Shown here in pieces: positions 49,117 to 58,310 of a DNA stretch of 64,000 nt; within the stretch, counting starts at the first letter, position 1, and each line of letters begins with the position of its first letter. Under the pieces are notes generated by a model. It was given only the letters and a program-made list of their open reading frames with translations. It searched no databases and had not been told where the DNA came from. The DNA is from Taishania sp964580465 (lineage in GTDB: Bacteria; Bacteroidota; Bacteroidia; Flavobacteriales_D; Crocinitomicaceae), in the NCBI GenBank assembly GCA_964580465.1, contig CAZOKJ010000010.1, positions 1 through 64,000 of the forward strand. The letters are read 5' to 3'. The position numbers were made by a program, and so were the translations under genes.

Positions 49117-50727
49117 ATGTCAAATTCAACAAAATATGTGTTTGTAACAGGCGGTGTTACATCTTCACTAGGTAAAGGAATCATTTCCGCATCTTTAGCA
49201 AAATTACTTCAAGCAAGAGGTTATTCCACCACGATTCAAAAGTTGGATCCGTATATTAATATCAATCCAGGAACTTTGGATCCGTACGAACATGGAGAAT
49301 GTTATGTAACTGATGATGGTGCTGAAACGGATTTGGATTTGGGACACTATGAACGCTTTTTAAATGTTCCTACTTCTCAAGCAAATAGCGTAACTACTGG
49401 TCGTATTTATAAGTCAGTCATCGAAAAAGAACGCAAAGGAGAATACAAAGGTAAGACTGTTCAAGTCATTCCTCATATTACGGATGAAATCAAAGATCGC
49501 ATTCAGTTATTAGGTAAAAAAGGAGATTACGACATTGTAATTACTGAAATTGGTGGTACAGTTGGAGATATTGAATCTTTGCCTTATGTGGAATCAGTTC
49601 GTCAATTGATGTGGGAATTAGAAGATGATTGCATTGTAATTCATTTAACGCTCATCCCATACCTTTCAGCAGCTGGGGAATTAAAAACAAAACCGACACA
49701 ACACTCTGTAAAACAATTATTGGAATTAGGAGTTCAACCTGATATTTTGGTTTGTAGAACAGAACATGAATTGGATTTGAATTTACGTCGCAAAGTAGCA
49801 AAATTTTGTAACGTAAGTATGAATGCTGTTATTGAATCCATCGATGCTGAAACAATTTACGATGTTCCTTTGATGATGCAAGAGGAAGAATTGGATAAAG
49901 TAGTGTTGGAAAAATTAAAACTTCCATCTAAAAATCATCCTAATTTAGATTCTTGGAAAAATTTCTTAACGAATTTTAAAAATCCTCAAACAACTGTTCA
50001 AATTGGTTTGGTTGGGAAATACGTTGAACTTAAAGATGCTTATAAATCTATTTCCGAAGCATTTATTCATGCAGGAGTGGCAAATGTTGCTAAAGTTGAA
50101 ATTAAATGGATTCAGTCTGAACAATTAATTGAAGAAAATCTTCAAGAGGAATTAGCAGGATTGGATGGTGTTTTAGTTGCACCAGGTTATGGTTCACGAG
50201 GTATTTCGGGTAAAATTTTAGCAGTGAAATATGCACGTGAAAATCAAATTCCTTTCTTTGGATTAGGCTTGGGTATGCAATGTGCTGTTATTGAATTTGC
50301 TCGCAATGTTTTAGGATGGAGTGATGCGCATTCAACTGAAATTACGGCTGAGTCTAAACATCCTGTAGTGATTCAAACAACAGAACAAACTGGAACGTTA
50401 AATGAAGGTGAGTTTGTGCGTTTAGGTGCTTATAAATGCCAATTAAAACCAAACTCTAAAGCAATGTTGGCTTACAATTCTGATGTTGTTAACGAAAGAC
50501 ATCGCCATCATTACGAAATAAATAACGAATACGTGCCACAATTAGAAGAGGCTGGATTTGTTGTTACGGGTAAAAATGAAGAAAAAGGATTGGTGGAAAT
50601 TATGGAATTGCCAACACATCCTTGGTTTGTTGCAACTCAATTTCATGCTGAATTTAAAAGTACAGTAGCAAACCCACACCCTTTATTTGTAGCTTTCGTT
50701 AAAGCTGCTATTGATAATCGAAAATAA
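49117..50727 (+). CDS. pyrG: CTP synthase with altered glutaminase site
   Basis: Converts UTP to CTP. The 536-residue product begins MSNSTKYVFVTGGVTSSLGKGI. The synthetase half is normal: KLDPYININPGTLDPYEHGE, TDDGAETDLDLGHYERF, ITEIGGTVGDIES. The glutamine amidotransferase half is not. Its nucleophile elbow reads PFFGLGLGMQ where the family has GICLGMQ, so the catalytic Cys is Gly384 (codon GGC at 50266). The triad His and Glu remain (QFHAEF, with Ala for the usual Pro), and RHRHRYE is RHRHHYE. In E. coli, removing this Cys (379) abolishes glutamine use but not ammonia use, so this enzyme is predicted to be ammonia-dependent. The upstream ATG at 49069 is rejected because a promoter box follows it. 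yidC follows 15 bases later. Confidence 0.95.
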   Translation: MSNSTKYVFVTGGVTSSLGKGIISASLAKLLQARGYSTTIQKLDPYININPGTLDPYEHGECYVTDDGAETDLDLGHYERFLNVPTSQANSVTTGRIYKSVIEKERKGEYKGKTVQVIPHITDEIKDRIQLLGKKGDYDIVITEIGGTVGDIESLPYVESVRQLMWELEDDCIVIHLTLIPYLSAAGELKTKPTQHSVKQLLELGVQPDILVCRTEHELDLNLRRKVAKFCNVSMNAVIESIDAETIYDVPLMMQEEELDKVVLEKLKLPSKNHPNLDSWKNFLTNFKNPQTTVQIGLVGKYVELKDAYKSISEAFIHAGVANVAKVEIKWIQSEQLIEENLQEELAGLDGVLVAPGYGSRGISGKILAVKYARENQIPFFGLGLGMQCAVIEFARNVLGWSDAHSTEITAESKHPVVIQTTEQTGTLNEGEFVRLGAYKCQLKPNSKAMLAYNSDVVNERHRHHYEINNEYVPQLEEAGFVVTGKNEEKGLVEIMELPTHPWFVATQFHAEFKSTVANPHPLFVAFVKAAIDNRK

Positions 50728-50742
50728 TAAGAAAACAAACGA

Positions 50743-52602
50743 ATGGATAAGAAAACCCTTATTGGATTGGTATTGATTGGAACAATTTTTTCCGTTTTTA
50801 CTATTTTTAATCAACCATCAAAAGAAGAAATTGCTGCTAAACAAAAGGAACAGCAAGCTTTAGTTGATGAAAAAGCTAAAATTACTGAATCTAAAAAGAA
50901 AACAGAGAAAAAAACAGAAGTTGTTGATTCTTCTTTGACTGCAAAAAAACAAACAGCAACAGCGGTTAAGGATTCTTTGGTTTATATGGAAAATGACAAA
51001 TACCGCGTGGCCTTCAATACAACAGGAGGGATTGTAGCTGGTGTTTGGTTGAAAGAATATGAAACTTACCAAGATTTTGCAAAAGACGATGGTAAAATAA
51101 CGCCTCTAACTTTGTTCAAAAACGGGGATGCTGTCAATCAATTGGTTTTTGATGTGAATGGAAAAAAAGTGAAAACTGGAAAATTGCCGTTTACGATTAA
51201 AACTCAAACTGACAAATCAATTGTTTTTGAAACTGAAATTGCTCCTGGTAAAACAATTGAAAACCAATATACATTATCAGCCAATACATTTGACTTAAAC
51301 TATACCATTAATTTTAAAGGTTTAGGTGATGTTGTTAATCCTAAAAATGTTGCTTTAAATTGGGATGTAGCTTATAGAAAAACAGAACGTTTATTTAGCG
51401 AACAGCGTCGTGTTTCTACTATTTGTATGAATTATTCGAAAGAAGGATTTGATTACTTAAAAGAAATGGCTGATGACCAGGAAGATGCAGAAGATAACGT
51501 GGAGTGGGTTTCTTACAAACAAAGTTACTTCTCTTCTTTTATGCGTCCAGAAAAACCATTTTTAAAGGAAGGAACCAAATTTAAGGTAACTACTTACAAA
51601 AAAGGTGATGAAAGAGAATGGACGAATTTAAAAGACTTCTCTTCAACGATGACCTTAGATTTGGGTAACACTGACAATGCTTCTTTTTCAATTGATTGGT
51701 TTTTTGGACCTAATGATTATCAATTGTTAGCATCTTATGATCGTGGTTATGACCATATTTTAAATTACGGTTGGGGATTGTTCCGTTGGATTAATTTATA
51801 TGCGATTCAACCTGTGTTTAATTTCTTGTCAAATTCCATGCTACTTTCAGGTGGTATTGCCATTTTAGTGTTGACATTGGTATTGAAATTTATTTTAATG
51901 CCTATTCAATGGAAAATGTATGTTTCATCAGCTAAAATGCGAATTTTAAAACCAGAAATTGATGAAATTAATGCGAAGTACAGCAAGCCAGAAGATGGAA
52001 TGAAAAAGCAGATGGAAATTATGTCGCTTTACAAAGAATCGGGGGCAAGCCCATTCTCTGGATGTATTCCATCACTTATTCAAATGCCAATTTTATTAGC
52101 CGTTTTCCGATTTTTCCCAACTACATTTGAATTGCGCCAACAATCGTTCTTGTGGGCTAAAGATTTATCTTCTTATGACTCTATTTGGGATTTTGGATTC
52201 AATGTATGGCTCTACGGAGATCACGTTTCTTTGTTTACTTTGTTGATGGCAGGTACAACGCTTATTTATACTATGTTGAATAGCGGTAATATGTCAACTC
52301 CTCAACAACCAGGAATGCCAAACATGAAAGTCATTATTTATATGATGCCAATTATGATGATTTTCTTCTTTAATAACTATTCTTCAGGTTTGAGTTACTA
52401 TTACTTTATTTCAACGTTGATTTCCATCTTGTTGATGTTAGTAATTAAAAAATTCTTCGTTGATGAAGAGAAATTAAAAGCAAAAATGGCTGCTAAAAAA
52501 GCAGAAGCAGCAACTTCTCCAAAGAAAAAATCGAAATTTCAAGAGCGCTTAGAGCAAATGCAAAAAGTGCAACAAGAGCAAATGAAAAATAGAAAAAAAT
52601 AA
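50743..52602 (+). CDS. yidC: Membrane protein insertase YidC
   Basis: Inserts and folds inner-membrane proteins, alone or with Sec. The 619-residue product has TM1 at residues 4-20 (TLIGLVLIGTIFSVFTIF), a large periplasmic beta domain (about 75-345), and the conserved 60KD_IMP core: NFLSNSMLLSGGIAILVLTLVLKFILMPI, a cytoplasmic helical hairpin (RILKPEIDEINAKYSKPEDGMKKQ), PFSGCIPSLIQMPILLAVFRFFP and MIFFFNNYSSGLSYYYFIS. The C-terminal tail is Lys/Gln-rich (LKAKMAAKKAEAA to MKNRKK), as in forms that help dock ribosomes. It is co-transcribed with pyrG. Confidence 0.97.
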   Translation: MDKKTLIGLVLIGTIFSVFTIFNQPSKEEIAAKQKEQQALVDEKAKITESKKKTEKKTEVVDSSLTAKKQTATAVKDSLVYMENDKYRVAFNTTGGIVAGVWLKEYETYQDFAKDDGKITPLTLFKNGDAVNQLVFDVNGKKVKTGKLPFTIKTQTDKSIVFETEIAPGKTIENQYTLSANTFDLNYTINFKGLGDVVNPKNVALNWDVAYRKTERLFSEQRRVSTICMNYSKEGFDYLKEMADDQEDAEDNVEWVSYKQSYFSSFMRPEKPFLKEGTKFKVTTYKKGDEREWTNLKDFSSTMTLDLGNTDNASFSIDWFFGPNDYQLLASYDRGYDHILNYGWGLFRWINLYAIQPVFNFLSNSMLLSGGIAILVLTLVLKFILMPIQWKMYVSSAKMRILKPEIDEINAKYSKPEDGMKKQMEIMSLYKESGASPFSGCIPSLIQMPILLAVFRFFPTTFELRQQSFLWAKDLSSYDSIWDFGFNVWLYGDHVSLFTLLMAGTTLIYTMLNSGNMSTPQQPGMPNMKVIIYMMPIMMIFFFNNYSSGLSYYYFISTLISILLMLVIKKFFVDEEKLKAKMAAKKAEAATSPKKKSKFQERLEQMQKVQQEQMKNRKK

Positions 52603-52607
52603 ACTGT

Positions 52608-52636
52608 AAGCCGTTCTTTTTAGAGCGGCTTTTTTA
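52608..52636 (+). terminator. Terminator of pyrG-yidC
   Basis: AAGCCG and CGGCTT form a short stem around TTCTTTTTAGAG, followed by a T-run. Confidence 0.7.
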
Positions 52637-52654
52637 TTGCTCAATTGCAGTCTA

Positions 52655-52688
52655 TTTTTGCTTTAGACGAAAAATCAACGTATATTTG
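52655..52688 (+). promoter_or_regulatory. Promoter of purK
   Basis: TTTTTG at 52655-52660 and TATATTTG at 52681-52688 are separated by 20 bases, matching the Bacteroidota -33/-7 consensus. The start codon lies 20 bases further on. Confidence 0.7.
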
Positions 52689-52708
52689 TATCCAAAATTT
52701 ACAATCAA

Positions 52709-53836
52709 ATGAATCAAAAACTTGGAATATTAGGAGGTGGTCAATTAGGCAGAATGTTTATTCAAGAAGCCATTTCATATAACGTTGATGTGCATATATT
52801 AGATGGAGATGTAAATGCTCCGTGTAAAAATATAGCCACTACTTTCCAAGTTGGAAGCATTACTGATTATGAAACGGTGTTGGCTTTTGGTGCTGATAAA
52901 GATGTTATTTCAGTTGAGATTGAAAACGTGAGCATTGAAGCTTTGGAAGAGTTGGAGAGACAAGGAAAAAAAGTGTTTCCTCAACCAAGAGTTTTGAAAA
53001 TCATTAAAGACAAAGGCTTACAAAAACAATTTTATGCTGATAATGGACTGCCAACGGCTCCATTTTTATTGGTTCAGGACAAAAAAGAAGTTGAATCAAA
53101 CACAAATTTCTTGCCTGCTGCACACAAATTGAGAACAGGAGGATATGACGGTAGAGGAGTGGTGCTTTTAAAATCTGAGTCTGACTTAAGTCAAGCTTTC
53201 GATGCACCGGGTGTGTTGGAACAATTTGTACCTTTTGCAAAAGAATTATCAGTGATTGTAGCTCGAAATGAACAAAAACAAACTGTTGCTTACCCAGTGG
53301 TAGAATGTGAGTTCAGTCCAACCTTAAACTTGGTTGAATTCTTGTTCGCCCCAGCTTCCATTTCACCAGAAATTGAAGAAAAGGCTAAAAACATAGCGCT
53401 TCAAGTGATTGAAAAATTAGACATGGTTGGAATTTTAGCTGTTGAGATGTTTTTGTTAGAAAATGGCGATATTTTGATTAACGAAGTGGCTCCACGCCCT
53501 CATAATAGTGGACATCATACCATTGAGTGTAATTACACCTCACAGTTTGAACAGCACATGCGTTCAATTCTAAATATGCCTTTAGGAGCAACGGACATTG
53601 TTTTGCCCGGTGTTATGATTAACCTTTTAGGAGCGCCTGGACACACAGGAAATGCGTTTGTTGAAGGAATGGAAAAAGCCATGCAACAAAAAGGTGTTTA
53701 CTTCCACTTATATGGCAAAAAAGAAACCAAACCACATCGCAAAATGGGGCACATAACAGTCGCATTAACAGACTTAGAAGAAGCTAAAGTTATTGCTCGA
53801 AATCTCCTTCAAAAAATTAAGGTGGTTGCTCGATAG
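52709..53836 (+). CDS. purK: 5-(carboxyamino)imidazole ribonucleotide synthase
   Basis: Purine synthesis: AIR + bicarbonate + ATP to N5-CAIR. It is an ATP-grasp enzyme of 375 residues. N-terminal KLGILGGGQLGRMFIQEA; then DVISVEIENVSIEALEEL, PQPRVLKIIKDKGLQKQFY, KLRTGGYDGRGVVLL (ATP-binding loop), VLEQFVPFAKELSVIVARNE, and EVAPRPHNSGHHTIE with the metal-binding end motif. The partner purE is not in the window. It has its own promoter. Confidence 0.96.
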   Translation: MNQKLGILGGGQLGRMFIQEAISYNVDVHILDGDVNAPCKNIATTFQVGSITDYETVLAFGADKDVISVEIENVSIEALEELERQGKKVFPQPRVLKIIKDKGLQKQFYADNGLPTAPFLLVQDKKEVESNTNFLPAAHKLRTGGYDGRGVVLLKSESDLSQAFDAPGVLEQFVPFAKELSVIVARNEQKQTVAYPVVECEFSPTLNLVEFLFAPASISPEIEEKAKNIALQVIEKLDMVGILAVEMFLLENGDILINEVAPRPHNSGHHTIECNYTSQFEQHMRSILNMPLGATDIVLPGVMINLLGAPGHTGNAFVEGMEKAMQQKGVYFHLYGKKETKPHRKMGHITVALTDLEEAKVIARNLLQKIKVVAR

Positions 53837-53910
53837 GGGGGAGTTAACACCACTAAACTTTTGTTGATTATTTTTTTAAATCCTATTGTTTTTTTTACTA
53901 ATTTAGTAGA

Positions 53911-56900
53911 ATGAAACGATTGATTCAAAACTTACTATTTATTGTAATAACTTGTTTTTTTGCTTTTTCAGGAATTGGTCAACTTTATTCTTTCAAAAAG
54001 TTTGATCATAAAAATGGATTGCAATTAAACGCTGTACTCAGTATTTTCCCGCAACAAGATGGTTCGTTGTTGTTGGGAACAAACGGAGCAGGAATCATTG
54101 AGTTTGATGGTTATTCATTTAAAGAATATGTGCGTGAAACACAAAGAGAAAATCTTTTTGTGTCTGATATTGTTTCAGTTGATAACACCATTTATTTTAT
54201 CTCTAAATACAGTGGGCTTTATAAAGTTAACCAAAATAAAGAAATTAAAAGTCTTTATTTAAACTCTGCTTATGGCGAATATTTTAAAATGATAGCCAAA
54301 AAAAATGAACTATTTATTTTAACCTCCAAAGGAATTTTAATTTGGAACATTCAAACAAACAAACAACAATTTTTTTCAATACGAACCACTAATGAATCCT
54401 TGGTCAATCAACTTGTAGTTGCTTTTGATGAGTTATTGTTAGTTAGACAAACGGGAATTAGCATTTTTAAAAATGGAAAAGAACAATCAATTGAAAGTTT
54501 TTTCAATAGAGGTGATTTGTCAGGATTTAATGTGGCAAGTTTTCACTCCAATTCCTTGTTTTTATATGATTCGTCGTTAAAAAATGAATTAGTCATTAAG
54601 CAAGTAAAAGACCAGTATCAATTTTCGACTAAACCAATTCATCAACCTGCTAGTTTTAAGCGTTTTCCATCTGAAATTAATGAAGTTACTTACAATCCAA
54701 TAAAGAAAAGTACGCTATTTTCTAATAAAAATGGAGATTTGTATGATTATGTTGATGGTAAGTTGATCGAAGCTTCTAAAAATTACGACAATACTAACCT
54801 AAAATTAAATTCTGTTACGTGTGATTTTGCCGGTTTTTATTGGTTAGCAAGTAATTTAGAAGGTATTTTTAAAATCGGAGTAAGACCTTTCACTAAAATT
54901 GAGTTGAATACTGCCTACGAAGGTGGAAACATCTCGTTTGTTTTTAAAACCAAGCAGCAAAAATTATTATTTTCATCAGCGACGACCAATAAATTATACA
55001 TTGGAAGCTTGACAAGTAATGCTGTAAAAGACATTGATTTAACGGTTTATTCTGCAACATACTTGGGTGAAAAATTGTTATTAGGAACGAAAAATGGCGT
55101 TTATCTTTTTAATGAAACAAATGAAACGGTTCAAAAAATTAACTTACCTAACTTAAAAGATCAATCAACTGTTCGGTATTTGTCTTATCATGAACCTTTT
55201 TTGTGGCTTTCAACCGATGATCCGAGTTTGTACCAATATACACAAGATTTAAAGTTAGTGCATACCTATACCAATGAAAAAATTGGAGGCACTGTTTACA
55301 CTGGACAACCCGCTATTAAAGGAGATGAATTGTTGATAGGAACGAGTACAGGTGTAAAGAAAATTACCTTAAAAAATCATACTGTAACCAAATTAAGTCA
55401 TGACTCACTTGGATTTTACTCAGGCTTATCCACCATTGACGCCTTTGATACCCGTTGGTTTACTTTGGATAAGGGAATAATTGGATTTACAAAACAAGGA
55501 AAGACAATCGTGTTAAATGCTCCAAGTATTTTTTCAACTTATTTGTTTTACACTTTAAATTCGGATAAAAATGGAAAGCTATATATTGGAACTAACAAAG
55601 GAATTAATGCCATTCAGTTGAATGAAAAAGGAGAGGTTCTTAGCCAAAACAATTATTCATCCAAAACAGGTTTTGAGGGTTATGAAACAAATATGCGAGC
55701 GTCATTTCAAACAACTACTCAATTATTTTTAGGAACAATTGAAGGGATGTATGTTGTTGATTATGAGGTTTTAAATGACTTAATTCCAACCATTGCACCA
55801 AGCATTCAGCAGCTACGAGTTTCCAAAGACAAAGAAGGAAAAGAATTTCAATTTGTTTTTGTGGACAAAAATCCTTTGTTGCGCAATGTAATTTACCAGT
55901 ACCGCTATAAACAAAATATAGAAACTGAATGGTCTAAATCAACATCCAGCAATAGGTTGACCATTAAAAATTTGCCTAATGGTGAATATACATTAGAAGT
56001 TAGGTCTTCATATAATGGAAGTGTTTTTGGCCCAGTGGCGAGCTATTCTTTTACTGTTAAACGTGCTTTTTATACAGAATATCTTTGGTTGATTGCCATT
56101 GTTTCTATTATTGTTCTCTTATTGATTTATAAAGCATTTAAATCAAAGTACGACACAGTTAATCAAGGGTTTTATTACGAAGAAACTGCTCATTATTCCA
56201 AATCTCTTCCTTCCTTGATTCTGTTTGTTGCTATTGCTAAACCTGTTACACATGTAGCTATTTATTACATGGGAATTGATGTGAAAATTAATGTAGTTTT
56301 AGAAATATTAATTTCAGGTGTGTTTTTTGCATTTTACTTTATAGCATCGAAACAATCAAAACTTAAAAATCATGCTTCTGTTAATAGAATTATCATTGTT
56401 TCTTATATCGTTTTAATCGCTTACTTTTTGTATGGCTTGTATGTAAACTCGCTACACCCGTTTTATGGTTATCCTGTCGTTCTTTCATTAGCCGTTTCTC
56501 CTTTTATCTTTTTTAAGACGAAGCATGTAATGATGTTTTCTTTTATGATTATTGTTTTGTCAGCATTACTGACTTATTTTTCAGAAGACACACATTATGA
56601 TAAGTATTTACTGCTCTTTATGCTTGTTTCATCGGTTGTGTTATCTTTATTTATCAGCGTTGCACGTCATGAGAATTTTCGACAACTATCACTCATATCC
56701 TCAATTATCAATAAAAGTAATGTAGTGGCTATTGCAATGAACTCAAAATCAGTGATTAAGTATGTGAGCCGAAACATTGGAGAGTACATTGAATTAAATG
56801 CGTCTGATTTAGTGAACCAATCTATCAATGAAATTAATCGTTTTATTCCAGAAACAGAAGCGACACACGCAATGAATTTAAAAGATGAATTCTTTGATGG

Positions 56901-58176
56901 AAAACGATTTACTTCACCATTTAGAAATGAAAAGGGGGAAGTGTTTTGGTTTGATTGGGTGTGCAAATATTATGAAAATGATTTGTTTGTGTTAATTGGA
57001 CAAGAAGTGTCTGATAAAATTAGTTTTACCAATATGTTTTATTCTATTTTTAAAGAATCGAAAGATGTTATATATAAAACAAAATTGAGTGGTGAAATTG
57101 AATTTGTAAATCATTGGTTTTTTGATGAAGGTAAACCCGCAGATAGTTACATAGGTCAATACATGGTCAATTGGGTTGAAAAAAGTGTCATTAAAGAAGC
57201 GAGTTTGTTTTATGCAAAACAAATCAATGAACGAATTCCTAGAACTTACTTTGAAATGAAAGTAGTTCATCCAGATGGAAGAAGTATGTGGATTAGACAA
57301 TCAGCTTTTTTAGTTTTTGACCTCGTTGAAAAGGATAAGCCTTCTGGATTAATGGTGATTGCTAAAGATATTACTGAAGAAGTTGAAAATAAAAAAGAAA
57401 TTTTTCAGTTAAAAAGATCGGTTGATTCATATAGTAAAGCTGTTGAAAACGTACAACAATTGTCATTGCTTAATCAAGAGCCATTGCGGCAGTATTTTGA
57501 TGAGTGTTTTGTACTAAAAATGCCTAAGAAGAATAATTTAAGTGATTTCTATTGGTCTACTGAAATTGATGGAAATCTGATGATTATTGTAGGTGAAACT
57601 AAAGGAACCGACTTGCAAAATGCTATGATTTCTTTGTATTTGAATGGTTTACTATATAGTACAATTAACGAAAAAACTATTCAAGATCCATCTGTTATTC
57701 TTCAGAAAATTGATACCAAATTAACTAAAACAATTGAAAATAACCCAGATAATTATGCTTTCTTAGCAGGGATTGAAATGACAGTTTGTTGTATTAATAT
57801 AGAAGAAAAATCATTCAAATATGCTAGTGCAGGTGGAAGACTTGTTACGCATGATGGGAATGAACTAATCATACGTAAGGGGGATAGTAAGCGAATAGGG
57901 GTGGAGCGAGCTAATTTTGATACGTATGTAATGCATTATTTTCCTTTGAGTAAATATTTCACAATGTATTTATTCACTGATGGGTACATAGAACAAATAG
58001 GAGATAGAAACATGAAACGCTATTCAATTAAACGATTTATTGAATTAATTGATAAAAACATCCGTTTGCCATTATCTGCCCAACATGATATTTTTGAAAA
58101 TGAGTTCATACATTGGAAAGGAGGTGTGGAACAAACAGATGATGTTACTGTTTTAGGTGTTAGAATTGAATCTTAA
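53911..58176 (+). CDS. Giant sensor: propeller, Y_Y_Y, 7TM-like, PAS-PAS, SpoIIE-type phosphatase
   Basis: A 1421-residue membrane signalling protein. Order: signal peptide (1-25); periplasmic two-component-regulator-type propellers (about 30-650; FPQQDGSLLLGTNGAGIIEFDG is a typical blade); Y_Y_Y domain (655-720); a TM helix (727-745, WLIAIVSIIVLLLIY); six or so more TM helices (765-923); two PAS domains (about 930-1040 and 1045-1160); and a C-terminal PP2C/SpoIIE phosphatase (1197-1421). The last two metal motifs are intact (YLFTDGYIEQ and QTDDVTVLGVRI). The first reads VGETKGTDLQNAM, with Glu where an Asp is usual and no His-Gly. Such propellers usually feed a histidine kinase; here the output is probably dephosphorylation of an anti-sigma-antagonist-like partner (inferred). 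No partner genes lie nearby. Confidence 0.87.
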   Translation: MKRLIQNLLFIVITCFFAFSGIGQLYSFKKFDHKNGLQLNAVLSIFPQQDGSLLLGTNGAGIIEFDGYSFKEYVRETQRENLFVSDIVSVDNTIYFISKYSGLYKVNQNKEIKSLYLNSAYGEYFKMIAKKNELFILTSKGILIWNIQTNKQQFFSIRTTNESLVNQLVVAFDELLLVRQTGISIFKNGKEQSIESFFNRGDLSGFNVASFHSNSLFLYDSSLKNELVIKQVKDQYQFSTKPIHQPASFKRFPSEINEVTYNPIKKSTLFSNKNGDLYDYVDGKLIEASKNYDNTNLKLNSVTCDFAGFYWLASNLEGIFKIGVRPFTKIELNTAYEGGNISFVFKTKQQKLLFSSATTNKLYIGSLTSNAVKDIDLTVYSATYLGEKLLLGTKNGVYLFNETNETVQKINLPNLKDQSTVRYLSYHEPFLWLSTDDPSLYQYTQDLKLVHTYTNEKIGGTVYTGQPAIKGDELLIGTSTGVKKITLKNHTVTKLSHDSLGFYSGLSTIDAFDTRWFTLDKGIIGFTKQGKTIVLNAPSIFSTYLFYTLNSDKNGKLYIGTNKGINAIQLNEKGEVLSQNNYSSKTGFEGYETNMRASFQTTTQLFLGTIEGMYVVDYEVLNDLIPTIAPSIQQLRVSKDKEGKEFQFVFVDKNPLLRNVIYQYRYKQNIETEWSKSTSSNRLTIKNLPNGEYTLEVRSSYNGSVFGPVASYSFTVKRAFYTEYLWLIAIVSIIVLLLIYKAFKSKYDTVNQGFYYEETAHYSKSLPSLILFVAIAKPVTHVAIYYMGIDVKINVVLEILISGVFFAFYFIASKQSKLKNHASVNRIIIVSYIVLIAYFLYGLYVNSLHPFYGYPVVLSLAVSPFIFFKTKHVMMFSFMIIVLSALLTYFSEDTHYDKYLLLFMLVSSVVLSLFISVARHENFRQLSLISSIINKSNVVAIAMNSKSVIKYVSRNIGEYIELNASDLVNQSINEINRFIPETEATHAMNLKDEFFDGKRFTSPFRNEKGEVFWFDWVCKYYENDLFVLIGQEVSDKISFTNMFYSIFKESKDVIYKTKLSGEIEFVNHWFFDEGKPADSYIGQYMVNWVEKSVIKEASLFYAKQINERIPRTYFEMKVVHPDGRSMWIRQSAFLVFDLVEKDKPSGLMVIAKDITEEVENKKEIFQLKRSVDSYSKAVENVQQLSLLNQEPLRQYFDECFVLKMPKKNNLSDFYWSTEIDGNLMIIVGETKGTDLQNAMISLYLNGLLYSTINEKTIQDPSVILQKIDTKLTKTIENNPDNYAFLAGIEMTVCCINIEEKSFKYASAGGRLVTHDGNELIIRKGDSKRIGVERANFDTYVMHYFPLSKYFTMYLFTDGYIEQIGDRNMKRYSIKRFIELIDKNIRLPLSAQHDIFENEFIHWKGGVEQTDDVTVLGVRIES

Positions 58177-58251
58177 AAAAAAAACTAATAATTTTAATTC
58201 ATTTTTTTTCAGTTGTTTAATTTTTTTTTTGAAAAATAATTTAATTTTTTT

Positions 58252-58276
58252 TGTAACCTTTTGTTACCCGGGTAGC
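58252..58276 (+). promoter_or_regulatory. Unusual promoter or operator before the split secreted protein
   Basis: TGTAACC is followed by the near-palindrome GTTACCCGGGTAGC (58263-58276), 35 bases before the start. No TAnnTTTG box is present. The palindrome fits a repressor operator; TGTAACC could be an ECF-type -35 element. Both readings are inference. Confidence 0.35.
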
Positions 58277-58310
58277 TCTAAAGGGTATAAACCAATTAAA
58301 TTTTTAAAAA

